DNA from: Bacteroidota bacterium
Lineage (GTDB): Bacteria; Bacteroidota; Bacteroidia; AKYH767-A; OLB10
DNA length: 64,000 nucleotides
Assembly: GCA_016714535.1 (NCBI GenBank)
Contig: JADKDR010000007.1
Coordinates: 124,001-188,000, forward strand
Direction: 5' to 3'
The notes beneath the pieces were generated by a model. The model made no database searches and was not told the origin of the DNA. It saw only the letters and a program-made list of their open reading frames with translations. Positions within the stretch are counted from its first letter, which is position 1; each line of letters starts with the position of its first letter. The position numbers and the translations under genes are program-made. Of this stretch, positions 8,666 to 18,653 are shown one piece after another.

Positions 8666-9073
8666 CTATTCTGTAAAATGTATGATAACGGTTTGCTTCA
8701 AGTCAGCATGCAAGCTTTTGCTCACCGGACAGCTATGTATGCTCCGTTCAATTATTAATTTCTCCTTCAAGCTATACTGATTGTGAGGAAAGCGAAACTC
8801 ACAAATGACTTCGGCAACTCTGCGCGGATCGTTTGCCATTATCTTGGTTATGTTAAGTTGTGTATTGTCTATATTAAAGCCATGGGTACGGGCTGCAATG
8901 CCAGCAATAGTAAGCATGCAACTACCCAATGATGCGCAAAGCAAATCGGTTGGCGAAAAGGCTTCGCCCTTACCATGATTGTCAGGTGGTGCATCGGTAA
9001 TAATTATTTCGCCCGACTTAAGATGCATTGCCTTGGTGCGCAATTCGCCCTCGTATACTGTTTTGATAGTCAT
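8666..9073 (-). CDS. OsmC family peroxiredoxin-like protein
   Basis: A 135-residue protein of the OsmC/Ohr fold. The two reactive cysteines are visible, one in LCASLGSCMLTIAG (about residue 53) and one in HSCPVSKSLHADLK (about residue 114). Family members reduce organic hydroperoxides in the cytoplasm with thiol donors. The YhfA-like subgroup fits the short length best. It is followed by the TPR membrane protein after 7 bases, so the pair may be one transcript although the functions are not obviously linked. Confidence 0.88.
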   Translation of the reverse strand: MTIKTVYEGELRTKAMHLKSGEIIITDAPPDNHGKGEAFSPTDLLCASLGSCMLTIAGIAARTHGFNIDNTQLNITKIMANDPRRVAEVICEFRFPHNQYSLKEKLIIERSIHSCPVSKSLHADLKQTVIIHFTE

Positions 9074-9088
9074 AGATTTCTACTGCAA

Positions 9089-9096
9089 TAATTTTG
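9089..9096 (+). promoter_or_regulatory. -7 promoter box upstream of the 9.15-kb secreted protein
   Basis: TAATTTTG matches TAnnTTTG exactly. It lies 57 bases upstream of the preferred ATG at 9153. Confidence 0.45.
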
Positions 9097-9152
9097 TAAA
9101 TATATACATCAGATAAATTATGTACGTTAATAATGTTATTTTTGCCATCAGC

Positions 9153-9914
9153 ATGTTAAAAAGTAACCAGTCACTATTTTTTTTACTCTTGGTTTGCGGC
9201 CAATTGATGGCGCAACAAGCTCCACATTCTATTGACTTACGTTTCGAAGAGCAAAAACCGGTACTAACTTATCATGAAAAAACGTACGGAATAACCATAC
9301 ATACTGCGGGTTGGGGATTGAACTATCGAAGAGGAATACATAAAACAGCAACACGCACCCAACTTCTCGACTTTAGCTATGCCACCATAAAGCACCCAAA
9401 AGAAGTTAAACTTCAAAATATTGATTTTCCGCAAGCCAAAGCCTTCGTTTATGGAAAATTAAATTCGTTATATGTACTTGATGCCGGTGTTGGTGAACAA
9501 CGCATTCTATTTCAAAAAGCTGAACAAAGTGGGGTAGCAATGAAACTACATTATTCAGGTGGGCTGGCTTTTGGTTTTGCCAAACCTATTTATTTGGTGG
9601 TGTACAATAATCAAACTACTGAAAGCGAAGATGTGGTAGTAAAGCAATACAAACCCGGAGAAGTAGTATTAAATGATATAATAGGAAAAGCCAGCTTTAG
9701 TTATGGTGCTACTAAATTGAAATTTTATCCGGGCATATATGCCAAATGTGGTGCTACCTTTGAGTGGGGCAACTATGATGATGCTATTCGCGAATTAGAA
9801 TTAGGTGTGATGACCAATTTGTTTATTAAGAAAGTGCCTATCATGGCTTATAACCCTGCGCAAAGGGCATACGTTTCGTTCTACCTTACTTTCATGCTTG
9901 GTAAGCAATGGTAA
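9153..9914 (+). CDS. Secreted protein of unknown function
   Basis: About 253 residues from the preferred start at 9153, which opens directly into a signal peptide (MLKSNQSLFFLLLVCGQLMAQQ). An upstream in-frame ATG at 9120 would add 11 residues before it. The mature part is beta-rich, with strands such as ITIHTAGWGLNYRRG, KLHYSGGLAFGFAKP and KFYPGIYAKCGATFEWG, and ends in an aromatic strand FYLTFMLGKQW. This suggests a small outer-membrane beta-barrel or associated protein. I do not recognise the family. Confidence 0.7.
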   Translation: MLKSNQSLFFLLLVCGQLMAQQAPHSIDLRFEEQKPVLTYHEKTYGITIHTAGWGLNYRRGIHKTATRTQLLDFSYATIKHPKEVKLQNIDFPQAKAFVYGKLNSLYVLDAGVGEQRILFQKAEQSGVAMKLHYSGGLAFGFAKPIYLVVYNNQTTESEDVVVKQYKPGEVVLNDIIGKASFSYGATKLKFYPGIYAKCGATFEWGNYDDAIRELELGVMTNLFIKKVPIMAYNPAQRAYVSFYLTFMLGKQW

Positions 9915-9924
9915 AGAGCGTTTA

Positions 9925-12605
9925 TTAAAATCCTGTTTTTACAATCTTGGTTACTGTCTTACCCGATGCCGAAGCAATTTGAATAAAGTAGATTCCATTG
10001 GCAAACTCACGCATATCTATATTTTCGTTTATCGACTGCTCACCATTCATTATTTTTGACAACACTACTTCGCCTTTGCTATTGAAAATAATACAAGAAG
10101 TGTTTGGCTCAGCCTCGTTTACTGTAACAGTTACAAAATCCTTAACAGGATTTGGGAATACCTGCATAGATATTGGTTGATCTACCTCTGCCTGGCGCGG
10201 TGCTGAAAGATCGCCACTTCCTATTACTTCAATTTCTGCCAAGCCTGTGCGTGGAAAACCATTATAAGTACCGCTAATTGCTAATATTTTAACCTCTACA
10301 CATTTTCCGATGGCATTATTGCCCATCAATAAATTGGTACCATTAGGAGAAATAACCTGATTGAAAATAACTTGTGTATACGAGCCGGTAGCATTTTTAT
10401 TAGCATACACTCTAACCTGAACCTTAGTAATTTGTAAAGAAGAATTTCCTACTCCACCTGCAGGGATATTAAATATTCTAACACTTCTTATTTTGGCAGG
10501 GATGTCGTAGCCAAACCTTACCCATTCGCTTGTAATCAGGTTAAGCTGAGTAATCCAATAATCGCCTTCGGCAAAAGCCTTCTGTGCTTTACGATCATTA
10601 ATAAAATTAATAAAATACGCGTTTGCTGTGTTGCTAACTGTTACTGCTGCACCAGGTGCAATATTGGTATAAGGTGCATCGGCAGCCGAAGGAATTGGCA
10701 ACATGCTATGCCCTCTGTGACAACCTACACAAGTAACCGTTTCTCCTGGCCTTCCGTAATTCATTCCTGCTACGTGAGCTGTTGAATTAGGATAAGGAGC
10801 ACCGGTTGATGGCACAACGTATCCTTTGCTGGATGGGGTACGTAGTTGTTCAAACAGTGGTTGGTCGGCAGGTAAGTTGGTTTTAACTATTTTTCCTGAA
10901 GCCGGTATCGTAACCTCCGCAAGCTGAATTGGAAAATCTTGCTCAGGGTTCGAATTTTTTCGTGTTCGCTGATGATTAATAAAAAACTTAATACTACCTG
11001 CATCGCCAAATGGTACCCCGGTTGTGATTTCCTCATCTACGTTACCATTAGTGTATACGTTGAGGCAATTAAATGTAAAGTTGCCATCAATATTATAAGG
11101 CGCACTTTCTAATGGTGGGTACATACTTGGGTAGCTTGTAACTTTATCTGCAATTTTGGGAGGAACAGGGCGTGACCGAATTGCTTTGGCGCGCAACTGC
11201 GCCCCTCCGGTGTTATATATCAATTTGCGGTTGGTGCCATCGGCATTCATTACATAAACTCCATAATCTTGTTTATAGTTAGGTGCCCAGCTAAAAATAA
11301 TTTTTCCATCGGGCAAAACATCGGGGTCGCAAGCATATCCAACTTTCGAATAATAGTGCCGATATTCTTCTGGTGTATTTGAAGGATAGTTGAGTAGACT
11401 GTCTTTATAAATAGTGTATCCTGCAAGATGTGTACCCTTGCCTAACCCACGCGGATGCTTTATGATGCCGCCAAAACCACCTTCGTGCAACAATATATTT
11501 TCAGGAAAATAATTAATAACAGGATCAAAAGTTGGTGTAAACGAAGCCCCATACATCATGTATTGTTGATTGTCGCCTATTCCACCATGAAAACCGGTAA
11601 GGTCAGTTCCATCCGGATTAATTACTCCGGTTACCCATCCATTAAAATTTAAAAAATAAGCACCATTTGTTTGCACGGCCTGATTAGAACTTAGTCCTTT
11701 TTTCTGATAAATCCATCGCCCGCCTGATTGGCAAGTGTCGTAGTATCGTTAAGCGGGAAACGTCCCGTACGCCACCAACGTGAATATACGATACGGCCGG
11801 TTTGCGGATCCACTACCGGGCGCTCGGCACCATTACGTTCGCTGGTAATGCGGTGTAGGTTGGTACCATTTGCATTCATCACAAAAAGATTTGTGGTGCG
11901 CGATGCAAAATACTCACCATTGCTTGGGTGCCTTGTAGAAGAGAAACATATTCTTCCATCAGGTAACCATATTGGATCTATATCATCGTATAAACTAAAA
12001 TTATTATACGAATATCCCTGCGGATTAAATTGAGCACTATTTATTACCAAATTATCATTGGTAAGTTGTGTAAGGCCTGTTCCATTTACATTGATAACAT
12101 ATATGCGCCATGCCCCCTGCACTTTATTAGGCATGGTATCGCGTATTTGCCCTTGTGGTGCTTTTGAAAGCCCTGCAAAAACTATCTTGGTACCATCGTA
12201 ACTAACATCCGGGGCATTTACATCTATTAAGTTGAGGGATGCGAGCGTTGGACTCGATCCATTTATGAGTGTTTTAAGGGTTCCATTCTTTCTATAAATA
12301 ATTAAGCTACCCGGATTGCTGGCCCTAAAACGGCTGTGCGAACCTACCCCCGGCATGCTTGGCATGGAGTCTAGATTATCGGCTCCGAGCTTACGAATTT
12401 TGCGACTTGCAAATACCACATCGTAATTCACCGGACTTGGCAATAGCTTTGATTGACTAACTAATTCTTCTTCATCAAAACTTATTGGCGCCAACTGGTT
12501 TTGTTTAAACTCATTGAAAAAGAAAAAGATGGCAATTGTTGAAATTACCAAAAAAAGGTTTGAGAAATCGTTCGTTATTTGAACTGCTCTGATTTTGATT
12601 TGCAT
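9925..12605 (-). CDS. HzsA-like secreted beta-propeller protein with heme motif, T9SS-sorted (frameshifted)
   Basis: Read as one gene of about 890 residues broken by one missing base in the A6 run (plus-strand T6, 11698-11703). Restoring A7 joins FIRKK to GLSSNQAVQTNGAYF. The order is an N-terminal membrane/signal segment, then TolB-like propeller blades (repeats of SYDGTKIVFAG, WLPDGRICFSS, PDGKIIFSW with VMNANGTNLHRI-type strands). A single CVGCH heme-binding motif follows about one third into the downstream fragment, then a discoidin-like domain and a C-terminal T9SS sorting domain (ISMQVFPNPVKDF). The propeller-plus-CxxCH layout resembles the hydrazine synthase alpha (HzsA-related) family. 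The substrate is unknown, and anammox function is not implied. Confidence 0.72.
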
Positions 12606-12748
12606 TATTAATTAATTCATTTAGATTTAGTCAACAAAATTTCGAATCTGTTGTTTTCAAATTCGCTTAAATTATTCCAATAAATATGGTGAAGGATATT
12701 AAAGGACTTTCGAGGCTCAAAAAAAAATATATTTTTTTATAGTCCTTG

Positions 12749-12778
12749 TTGTTTTACCAATTTTGAATTTTAAATTTG
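12749..12778 (+). promoter_or_regulatory. Complete Bacteroidota-type promoter for the alpha/beta hydrolase
   Basis: A -33 TTG at 12749-12751 and a -7 TAAATTTG at 12771-12778 are separated by 19 bases, the expected spacing. Transcription would start near 12785, about 30 bases before the ATG at 12815. Confidence 0.6.
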
Positions 12779-12814
12779 GGTGAAAAACTTATCAACATTA
12801 ACTAACATCGAATA

Positions 12815-13543
12815 ATGTCTACACCACAAATTGCACAAGGGTTTGAGCTACCATGCATTATTTATTGCCATGGATTACTCGGTACAAAAAATGAATTTGA
12901 TTTTCTTGCCCTACCCTTAAAAAGTGAGTTTCAATTCTTTAGCTTCAATTTTGATGGTCACGGTGAAACAAAATATATTCCCGAATGGAGCATAACAAAT
13001 TTTGCAACTCAACTTGCTAATTTTATTGACCATAACAATTTGAAAGACTACCATATAATTGGTTATTCGCTTGGAGGATATGTGGCAGCTTATGCGCTTT
13101 TACAAAAGATCATTTTTCCTGCATTTGTCATTACTATCAATACCAAATGGGAATGGCCTTGTGAAGTTGTTGAAGTAGAGCTTAAAAAACTTGGATATGA
13201 GTCAATTCAATTAAAAGCGCCAAAACTTATTCAACATTGGAATGCAATACATACCAATGCAAACGCAAAGGAAATGCTCGCACGGGCACAAAAATTTTTA
13301 ATTCAAATGCAAGATTTGCAAATTGCAAGTATCTCAAATGCTACAAACAATACTATACCAATCTATATAACGCATGGCGAGCGCGACAAGTTTGTTACTG
13401 AGCAGGAGTCCCAAAAAATAAGCCATGTAATTGCAACTACATCCTACCTAACGATACCCGGCATGCAGCACCCTTTAGAAAGCATTGACAAAGATTTCTT
13501 TTTAAATTTTCTAAGAGAAAAGTTGAACCCCGCTATTGACTAA
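12815..13543 (+). CDS. Alpha/beta hydrolase
   Basis: A 242-residue cytoplasmic alpha/beta-fold hydrolase. The oxyanion-hole segment is YCHGLLGTKNEFD (about residue 17-29), the nucleophile elbow is GYSLGGY (Ser at about residue 88), the acid lies in THGERDKF, and the catalytic His in GMQHPLES. All of the triad is present, so it should be active. The closest types are menaquinone-pathway MenH-like and general esterases, but there are no men genes nearby and the substrate is open. It overlaps aroQ by 11 bases, tail to tail. Confidence 0.85.
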   Translation: MSTPQIAQGFELPCIIYCHGLLGTKNEFDFLALPLKSEFQFFSFNFDGHGETKYIPEWSITNFATQLANFIDHNNLKDYHIIGYSLGGYVAAYALLQKIIFPAFVITINTKWEWPCEVVEVELKKLGYESIQLKAPKLIQHWNAIHTNANAKEMLARAQKFLIQMQDLQIASISNATNNTIPIYITHGERDKFVTEQESQKISHVIATTSYLTIPGMQHPLESIDKDFFLNFLREKLNPAID

Positions 13544-13958
13544 TCAAAAAATGAACTGCCATTTGATATCCTGCCAAACCAAAACCCATAATTAAGCCCT
13601 TACAATGTGGTGTGAGAAAAGATGTATGGCGGAATGATTCGCGCGCGGCAATATTGGAAATGTGAACTTCGATGCAAGGTAAGCCTGCTGATGCAAGCGC
13701 ATCGCCAATAGCAATGGAGGTATGTGTATATGCACCGGCATTAATAACAAGGCCATGGTAATTAGTTGAGCAAAGCTGAATTTTGTTTATCAACTCACCT
13801 TCGATGTTGCTTTGATAATAGGCTATTTCATGTGGCTTATTTTTTTCTCTCAACTCTTTAATGAATGTATCCATGGATAGGTTGCCATAAATTTCAGGTT
13901 GCCTTGTACCTACTAAATTTAAGTTGGGGCCATTAATAATAAGTATCCGCTTACTCAT
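13533..13958 (-). CDS. aroQ: 3-dehydroquinate dehydratase, type II
   Basis: The 141-residue product of the start at 13958 matches the family length; an upstream start at 14012 would add an unrelated hydrophobic 18 residues. Type II blocks are clear: INGPNLNLVGTRQPEIYG (catalytic Tyr in IYG), QSNIEGELINKI, NAGAYTHTSIAIGDAL and EVHISNIAARESFRHTS. The enzyme forms 3-dehydroshikimate in the shikimate pathway and works as a dodecamer. Divergent from xerD, with about 107 bases between starts. Confidence 0.95.
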   Translation of the reverse strand: MSKRILIINGPNLNLVGTRQPEIYGNLSMDTFIKELREKNKPHEIAYYQSNIEGELINKIQLCSTNYHGLVINAGAYTHTSIAIGDALASAGLPCIEVHISNIAARESFRHTSFLTPHCKGLIMGFGLAGYQMAVHFLISQ

Positions 13959-14052
13959 ACTATGTATTTGCAGCAAATATACAAATACCTTCATCAACAT
14001 CTCTTTGTGCATAATAGCGGCTGCATTGCATGTAAGTACGTGGCCATAAAGC

Positions 14053-14060
14053 TAACTTTG
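14053..14060 (+). promoter_or_regulatory. -7 promoter box of xerD
   Basis: TAACTTTG matches TAnnTTTG exactly and ends 5 bases before the ATG at 14066, implying a near-leaderless transcript. A TTG at 14026-14028 lies about 5 bases further upstream than the usual -33 spacing. Confidence 0.4.
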
Positions 14061-14065
14061 TTGCA

Positions 14066-14975
14066 ATGAACTGGAACAGTCATATTAAGGGGTTTGAATC
14101 GTGGCTTAAACTTGAAAAAAGTTTAAGCTCAAATACCATAGAAGGATATAAGGATGATGTAATAAAGTTATTTCATTTTTTAGAATATAAAGAACTGCAA
14201 ACACAACCTAACGATGTAACCTCAGTGCAACTTGCCGAATTTATTACTTGGGTAAGCGAACTTGGCGTAAGCGCTCGCACACAGGCTCGCATTATTTCGG
14301 GAATAAAATCATTTTATAAATACCTGATACTTGAAGGAGGTATTCGACAAGACCCAACCGAGATGCTCGAAGGTCCAAAACTTGGGCGCAAATTACCTGA
14401 CGTATTGAGCGTAGAAGAAATAGATGCCATCATAAATGCCATTGACTTGAGCAAACCCGAAGGCGAGCGAAACAAAGCAATGCTCGAAACACTATATAGT
14501 AGTGGGTTACGCGTGAGCGAATTAGTTAATCTGCGTATAAGCAATATTGCTGAGTCTGTAGGTTTTTTAAATTATAGGAAAGGGAAATAAAGAACGCTTG
14601 GTAACCATAGGCAAGACCGCTCTTAAGCAGATAGAAAATTATAAGCTGCATTACCGCAATCATCTTGCGGTAAAAAAAGAAGCCGAAGATATTTTGTTTC
14701 TCAACAGGCGTGGCAACAAGTTGACCCGCGAAATGATATTTATGATTATTAAATCGCTGGCACAAAAAATAAATTTGCGAAAGCAAATTTCGCCACACTC
14801 ATTTAGACATTCGTTTGCAACGCACCTGGTTGAAGGAGGTGCCGATCTGCGTGCTGTTCAGGAAATGCTGGGACACGAAAGTATTACCACCACAGAAATT
14901 TATACGCACCTTACACGCGACTACCTGCGCGAAAATCTGATGCGCTATCACCCCAGAGCCGGAGGCGCCAACTGA
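14066..14975 (+). CDS. xerD: Tyrosine recombinase XerD (frameshifted)
   Basis: One gene of about 302 residues. The first frame ends at 14590 and the second resumes the same protein. The break lies in the GGTTTTTTAAA tract near 14563-14571; removing one A gives GFLIIGKGNKERLVTIG, the expected family block. The N-terminal SAM-like core-binding domain (residues 1-90) precedes the catalytic domain with the Arg in SSGLRVSEL, HSFRHSFATH (HxxR), LGHES and the Tyr in EIYTHL. XerD resolves chromosome dimers at dif. The break is probably a sequencing indel, since the C-terminal part is perfectly conserved. Confidence 0.88.
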
Positions 14976-14985
14976 TTTGTTACCT

Positions 14986-15927
14986 TTACTTAAGCTGAAA
15001 TAACATAGACAGTATACCTTCGCGCAGCGAATAATGGGTCATGTAATATTCGTTGAAAAAATAATTGTTTCTTACATAATTAAATAAAACAGAGGCAAGT
15101 ACAATCATATCGGCACGTGGTGCCCATAAGCCTTGCATGGCTAAACGTTGCTCCAGGGTGCTGTTTACTAATTGTTCATGCAAACGGTTTAACTCGCCTG
15201 TATCAAACCGATAGCGCATAGCACTATCACTGCTATCTGTAACACCTTTACTGTATTCAATCATGCTTGCAAATGTTTCGAACGAGCCTGCACTGCCAAC
15301 CAATATGTTCGGTTTATATTTATTCAAATTTTCGAAAAGTGGAATTAATAATGATTCAAGATATTGATTAAGCTCTAAAATTTGCTCGTTGTTTATTTTT
15401 GATTCTGGCTTAAACTTATCCAACAACAAAGCTGCCCCAAGAGCAAAACTCTGCTTCCACTCAATCGTATTGCTTTGTGAAATGATAAACTCCGTACTTC
15501 CACCTCCTATATCCATAATCATAATATGCCTATCGCGATAAAACTGGTCGAGCAACACACCCTTGTGAATCCATTCGGCTTCAATTGCTCCATCAATTAA
15601 ATCAATATGAATGCCGGTTGCTATTTCGATTTGGCTGATTACCTCACTTGAGTTTTTTGCTGATCGCAAAGCAGCTGTACCAATGGCATGTATGGCGGTG
15701 CATGCATACTCGTTTGCCCTTTCTTTAGAATAAACCAAAACAGCTATGGCACGCGCGATAGCTTCATTGCTTATAAAGCCAGCAGCAATTCCTCCCTCGC
15801 CAAGCTTAACTGCACGTTTTTCTTCAAACAGTACGTTAAACGAACTGCCGCTCTTGCAAGCAATAATCAAGTTAAAGGTGTTAGTACCACAATCAATAAC
15901 TGCCAGCTTATTATCCATGTTTTGCAT
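14986..15927 (-). CDS. Ppx/GppA phosphatase family protein
   Basis: A 313-residue actin-fold enzyme with the phosphate-1 motif VIDCGTNTFNLIIA at residues 8-21, the GxGGAA-like EKRAVKLGEGG and the phosphate-2 motif DIGGGSTEFI near residue 140. It lacks the C-terminal HD domain of longer exopolyphosphatases, so it belongs to the short form. Family members hydrolyse polyphosphate or pppGpp; which one applies here cannot be decided from the sequence. It converges with xerD and ends 10 bases past it. Confidence 0.88.
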   Translation of the reverse strand: MQNMDNKLAVIDCGTNTFNLIIACKSGSSFNVLFEEKRAVKLGEGGIAAGFISNEAIARAIAVLVYSKERANEYACTAIHAIGTAALRSAKNSSEVISQIEIATGIHIDLIDGAIEAEWIHKGVLLDQFYRDRHIMIMDIGGGSTEFIISQSNTIEWKQSFALGAALLLDKFKPESKINNEQILELNQYLESLLIPLFENLNKYKPNILVGSAGSFETFASMIEYSKGVTDSSDSAMRYRFDTGELNRLHEQLVNSTLEQRLAMQGLWAPRADMIVLASVLFNYVRNNYFFNEYYMTHYSLREGILSMLFQLK

Positions 15928-16005
15928 GGTGCAATGAAAGTAATTACGGTGAATATTTTTATTAAACTTCTTTTTAATGATATTTACCCATCGATATTTT
16001 GAACA

Positions 16006-16968
16006 ATGCTAAAAAATAAAATTTTATCATCGCTCCTGGCCATTAATATATTTATAGCCGGCTGCTTGTTTTTTAATTTCACCAACGAAGATGCAATAAA
16101 ACAAGAATCTGACTTTCGTAAAAACTATCATGTTCATGCATTGCATCTGCCTGAAAATTTTTCATTTGCCGGTGAAAAATTTAATTTCAAAGATGCTGAA
16201 GTTGCAGAGCGATTTGACCGTGAAGTAATGGTAAATACCTATTGGCAATCGCAAACCCTTATTACATTAAAAAAAATACATCGCTGGTTTCCGGTAATTG
16301 AACCAATATTAAAAGAAAATAGCCTGCCCGATGATTTTAAATACCTTGCTGTGGCAGAAAGTAATTTATCGAATGCTGTTTCGCCAAGTGGTGCAGCAGG
16401 GTTTTGGCAATTTATGCCTGCTGCTGCCCGTGAGTATAATCTCACTATTAATACTGAAGTAGATGAGCGCTATCATCTTGAAAAAGCAACCATGGCTGCA
16501 TGCAATTACCTTAAACAATCAAAACAAACCTTCGGTTCGTGGATGCTGGCCGCTGCATCTTATAATATGGGAGTTGATGGTGTGCAAAAAGCATTAACTA
16601 CGCAAAAAGTAACTAACTATGATGACTTGCTGCTTAACGAAGAAACTTCGCGCTACTTGTTTCGCATTGCTGCTATAAAATACATTTACGAAAATCAACG
16701 CCAAATGGGCTACAATTTGCAACCTTATGACTTATATGATCCCTACACTTTTCAAATGATTACAGTAGATAGTAGCATAACCGATTTGGCTCAATTTGCA
16801 ATTAATCAGGGAGTAAATTACAAAAAGTTAAAATTATTAAATCCCTGGTTGCGAAACAATTCGCTTACTAACGTTGAAAAAAAAGTATATCAGGTAAAGA
16901 TTTTAAAAGAAGCCAAAACCTTCAGAATGTATAACGATTCCTTTTTTAAAGCTGATTCACTAAAGTAA
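16006..16968 (+). CDS. Lytic transglycosylase, MltD-like
   Basis: A 320-residue exported protein with an N-terminal membrane/signal segment (residues 7-24, containing AGCLFF, possibly a lipoprotein Cys). The SLT domain lies at about residues 95-235: KYLAVAESNLSNAVSPSGAAGFWQFMP carries the catalytic Glu in AVAES, followed by ATMAACNYL and AAASYNMG. The C-terminal part (about 240-315) includes a LysM-like segment (DLAQFAINQGVNYKKLKLLNPWL). It should cleave the glycan strands of peptidoglycan in the periplasm. Confidence 0.9.
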   Translation: MLKNKILSSLLAINIFIAGCLFFNFTNEDAIKQESDFRKNYHVHALHLPENFSFAGEKFNFKDAEVAERFDREVMVNTYWQSQTLITLKKIHRWFPVIEPILKENSLPDDFKYLAVAESNLSNAVSPSGAAGFWQFMPAAAREYNLTINTEVDERYHLEKATMAACNYLKQSKQTFGSWMLAAASYNMGVDGVQKALTTQKVTNYDDLLLNEETSRYLFRIAAIKYIYENQRQMGYNLQPYDLYDPYTFQMITVDSSITDLAQFAINQGVNYKKLKLLNPWLRNNSLTNVEKKVYQVKILKEAKTFRMYNDSFFKADSLK

Positions 16969-17030
16969 ACGCTGCTATTTTGTTGTTAATATTTAATTCA
17001 AAAAACGAAATACTTGGCAGTCATAAGGAT

Positions 17031-17038
17031 TACATTTG
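17031..17038 (+). promoter_or_regulatory. -7 promoter box of the glycosyltransferase operon
   Basis: TACATTTG matches TAnnTTTG exactly, 19 bases upstream of the preferred ATG at 17057. It overlaps the alternative TTG start at 17036, which argues for the downstream start. Confidence 0.5.
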
Positions 17039-17056
17039 CACACTTCAATACACCTT

Positions 17057-18193
17057 ATGAATTCGATAAAGCAACTTCCTTATTTTGATATAATTATTAT
17101 TTGGGGACCTATTTTACTAATTTCCATTTTAATTATCATACAGCTTTACTATTTATTACTGGTTTTTACAAAATTACTTGGCTATCGCCCAACCGATGCA
17201 AAAGTTTTTCTTCCGGTAAGTATCATTATCTGCGCAAAAAACGAATTGCAAAACTTAAAAAGTTTTCTTCCTTATTTTTTAAAACAAGATTATCCCGACT
17301 ATCAGGTTATTGTGGTTAATGATGGCTCGTGGGATGGCACCGGAGAGTACTTGCAAAGCATAGAAGCCCAGTTTTCGAATTTAAAAATTGTGACCATTAA
17401 AGAGCAGGAAAAATACAAAACAGGAAAAAAGTTTGCTTTAACGCTTGGCATCAAAGGTGCAAGTCATGAACATCTTATATTTACCGATGCCGATTGCGAG
17501 CCATCCGGAAATACATGGTTACAAAATTTGATGCGCAATTATCAATCACATTCGCAACTAATAATAGGCTACGCACCCTATAAAAACGAAGGCGGATTTC
17601 TTAATAGCATCATACGTTTTGATACTGCACATAATGCCATCCTTTATCTGTCGCGCGCTATAGCGGGCAAGGCTTTTATGGGCGTTGGACGAAATCTGGG
17701 ATATACCAAAACCATCTTTTTTGAAAACAAAGGTTTTGCATCGCATCAACATTTACTCTCGGGCGATGATGACCTTTTTGTAAACCAAGCAGCTACGCAC
17801 AACAATACAAGTGTTGCCATAAATGAAGAATCATTTACCTACTCGGTTCCAAAAAAAACATGGGCAAGCTGGATTCAACAAAAAACAAGACACGTGAGTG
17901 TTGCCAGACATTATAAAGCCCGCGATCAGCGGTTAATAAGTATCTACCATGTAACCCAGGCACTTATACTATTGATGGCGCCCATTCTTATCGTATTAAA
18001 ATTGCAACCACTTGTTATAGCCTGCTGCCTTGCGGGATATTTATTGTTACGCTGGTCAATTATCACTGCTAGTCTTTATAAATTAAAAGAACAAAACCTT
18101 GCATGGATGCTTCCTCTTTTTGATGTGATTTTTATTTTTATAAGCCCGATTATTTACATACGTTCGCGTTTTTATAAAAATACGCGATGGTAA
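17057..18193 (+). CDS. Glycosyltransferase family 2, membrane-bound
   Basis: About 378 residues. The N-terminal membrane segment (residues 10-38) is followed by a GT-A domain: VSIIICAKNELQNLKSFLPYFL, then VIVVNDGSWDGT, FTDADCEPSG (DxD) and GDDDLFVN (acidic acceptor-site motif). A KTWASWIQQKTRH segment occupies the position of the QxxRW-type motif of processive enzymes. Two to three C-terminal membrane segments follow. It probably transfers a sugar from a nucleotide donor to a lipid or polysaccharide at the inner membrane. It overlaps the META gene by 7 bases. Confidence 0.85.
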   Translation: MNSIKQLPYFDIIIIWGPILLISILIIIQLYYLLLVFTKLLGYRPTDAKVFLPVSIIICAKNELQNLKSFLPYFLKQDYPDYQVIVVNDGSWDGTGEYLQSIEAQFSNLKIVTIKEQEKYKTGKKFALTLGIKGASHEHLIFTDADCEPSGNTWLQNLMRNYQSHSQLIIGYAPYKNEGGFLNSIIRFDTAHNAILYLSRAIAGKAFMGVGRNLGYTKTIFFENKGFASHQHLLSGDDDLFVNQAATHNNTSVAINEESFTYSVPKKTWASWIQQKTRHVSVARHYKARDQRLISIYHVTQALILLMAPILIVLKLQPLVIACCLAGYLLLRWSIITASLYKLKEQNLAWMLPLFDVIFIFISPIIYIRSRFYKNTRW

Positions 18194-18645
18194 AAATTCA
18201 GATGCTTCTGCTATGGTGTGCAGCCATATTTGTTAGCCAATGTAATATGTCTAAACAAAATGCAACCATTAATAAGCCGGTTACATCATTGCCGCAAGCG
18301 GCAATTGAAGATTTGAATTGGATGATTTTAAGAGCCGATACTGTTGATTTCTCCAAACTGGAACCTCGAAAAATACCGATTTTGATTTTTCATAAAGATG
18401 GAAAAAATTTTTCGGGCACAAGCGGATGCAACAACATTCTTGGCGATTATCTTCTTGACAAAAATTCACTAACCTTTGATAAGATTTCGAGTACCGAAAT
18501 GTTTTGTGCCGGACTAATGGATGCAGAATATGCATTATTGCAAGCGCTACGCGAAGCTAAAACATATACTGCTACCGAAACAACCTGTCAATTACTTGGC
18601 AGCGATCAAAAAGTGCTGGTATTATTGCAGAAAATAAAAAAATAA
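18187..18645 (+). CDS. META-domain lipoprotein (HslJ-like)
   Basis: A 152-residue protein with a lipoprotein signal ending in FVSQC (Cys at residue 19). The META domain has the typical FSGTSGCNNILGDYLLDKNSLTF, ISSTEMFC and EYALLQALREAKTYT blocks. In HslJ and similar proteins it is a periplasmic or surface domain linked to heat-shock or stress phenotypes; no enzyme activity is known. The start overlaps the glycosyltransferase by 7 bases, and the sugar MFS gene follows after 8 bases, giving a three-gene unit. Confidence 0.85.
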   Translation: MVKIQMLLLWCAAIFVSQCNMSKQNATINKPVTSLPQAAIEDLNWMILRADTVDFSKLEPRKIPILIFHKDGKNFSGTSGCNNILGDYLLDKNSLTFDKISSTEMFCAGLMDAEYALLQALREAKTYTATETTCQLLGSDQKVLVLLQKIKK

Positions 18646-18653
18646 CAGAGCCT

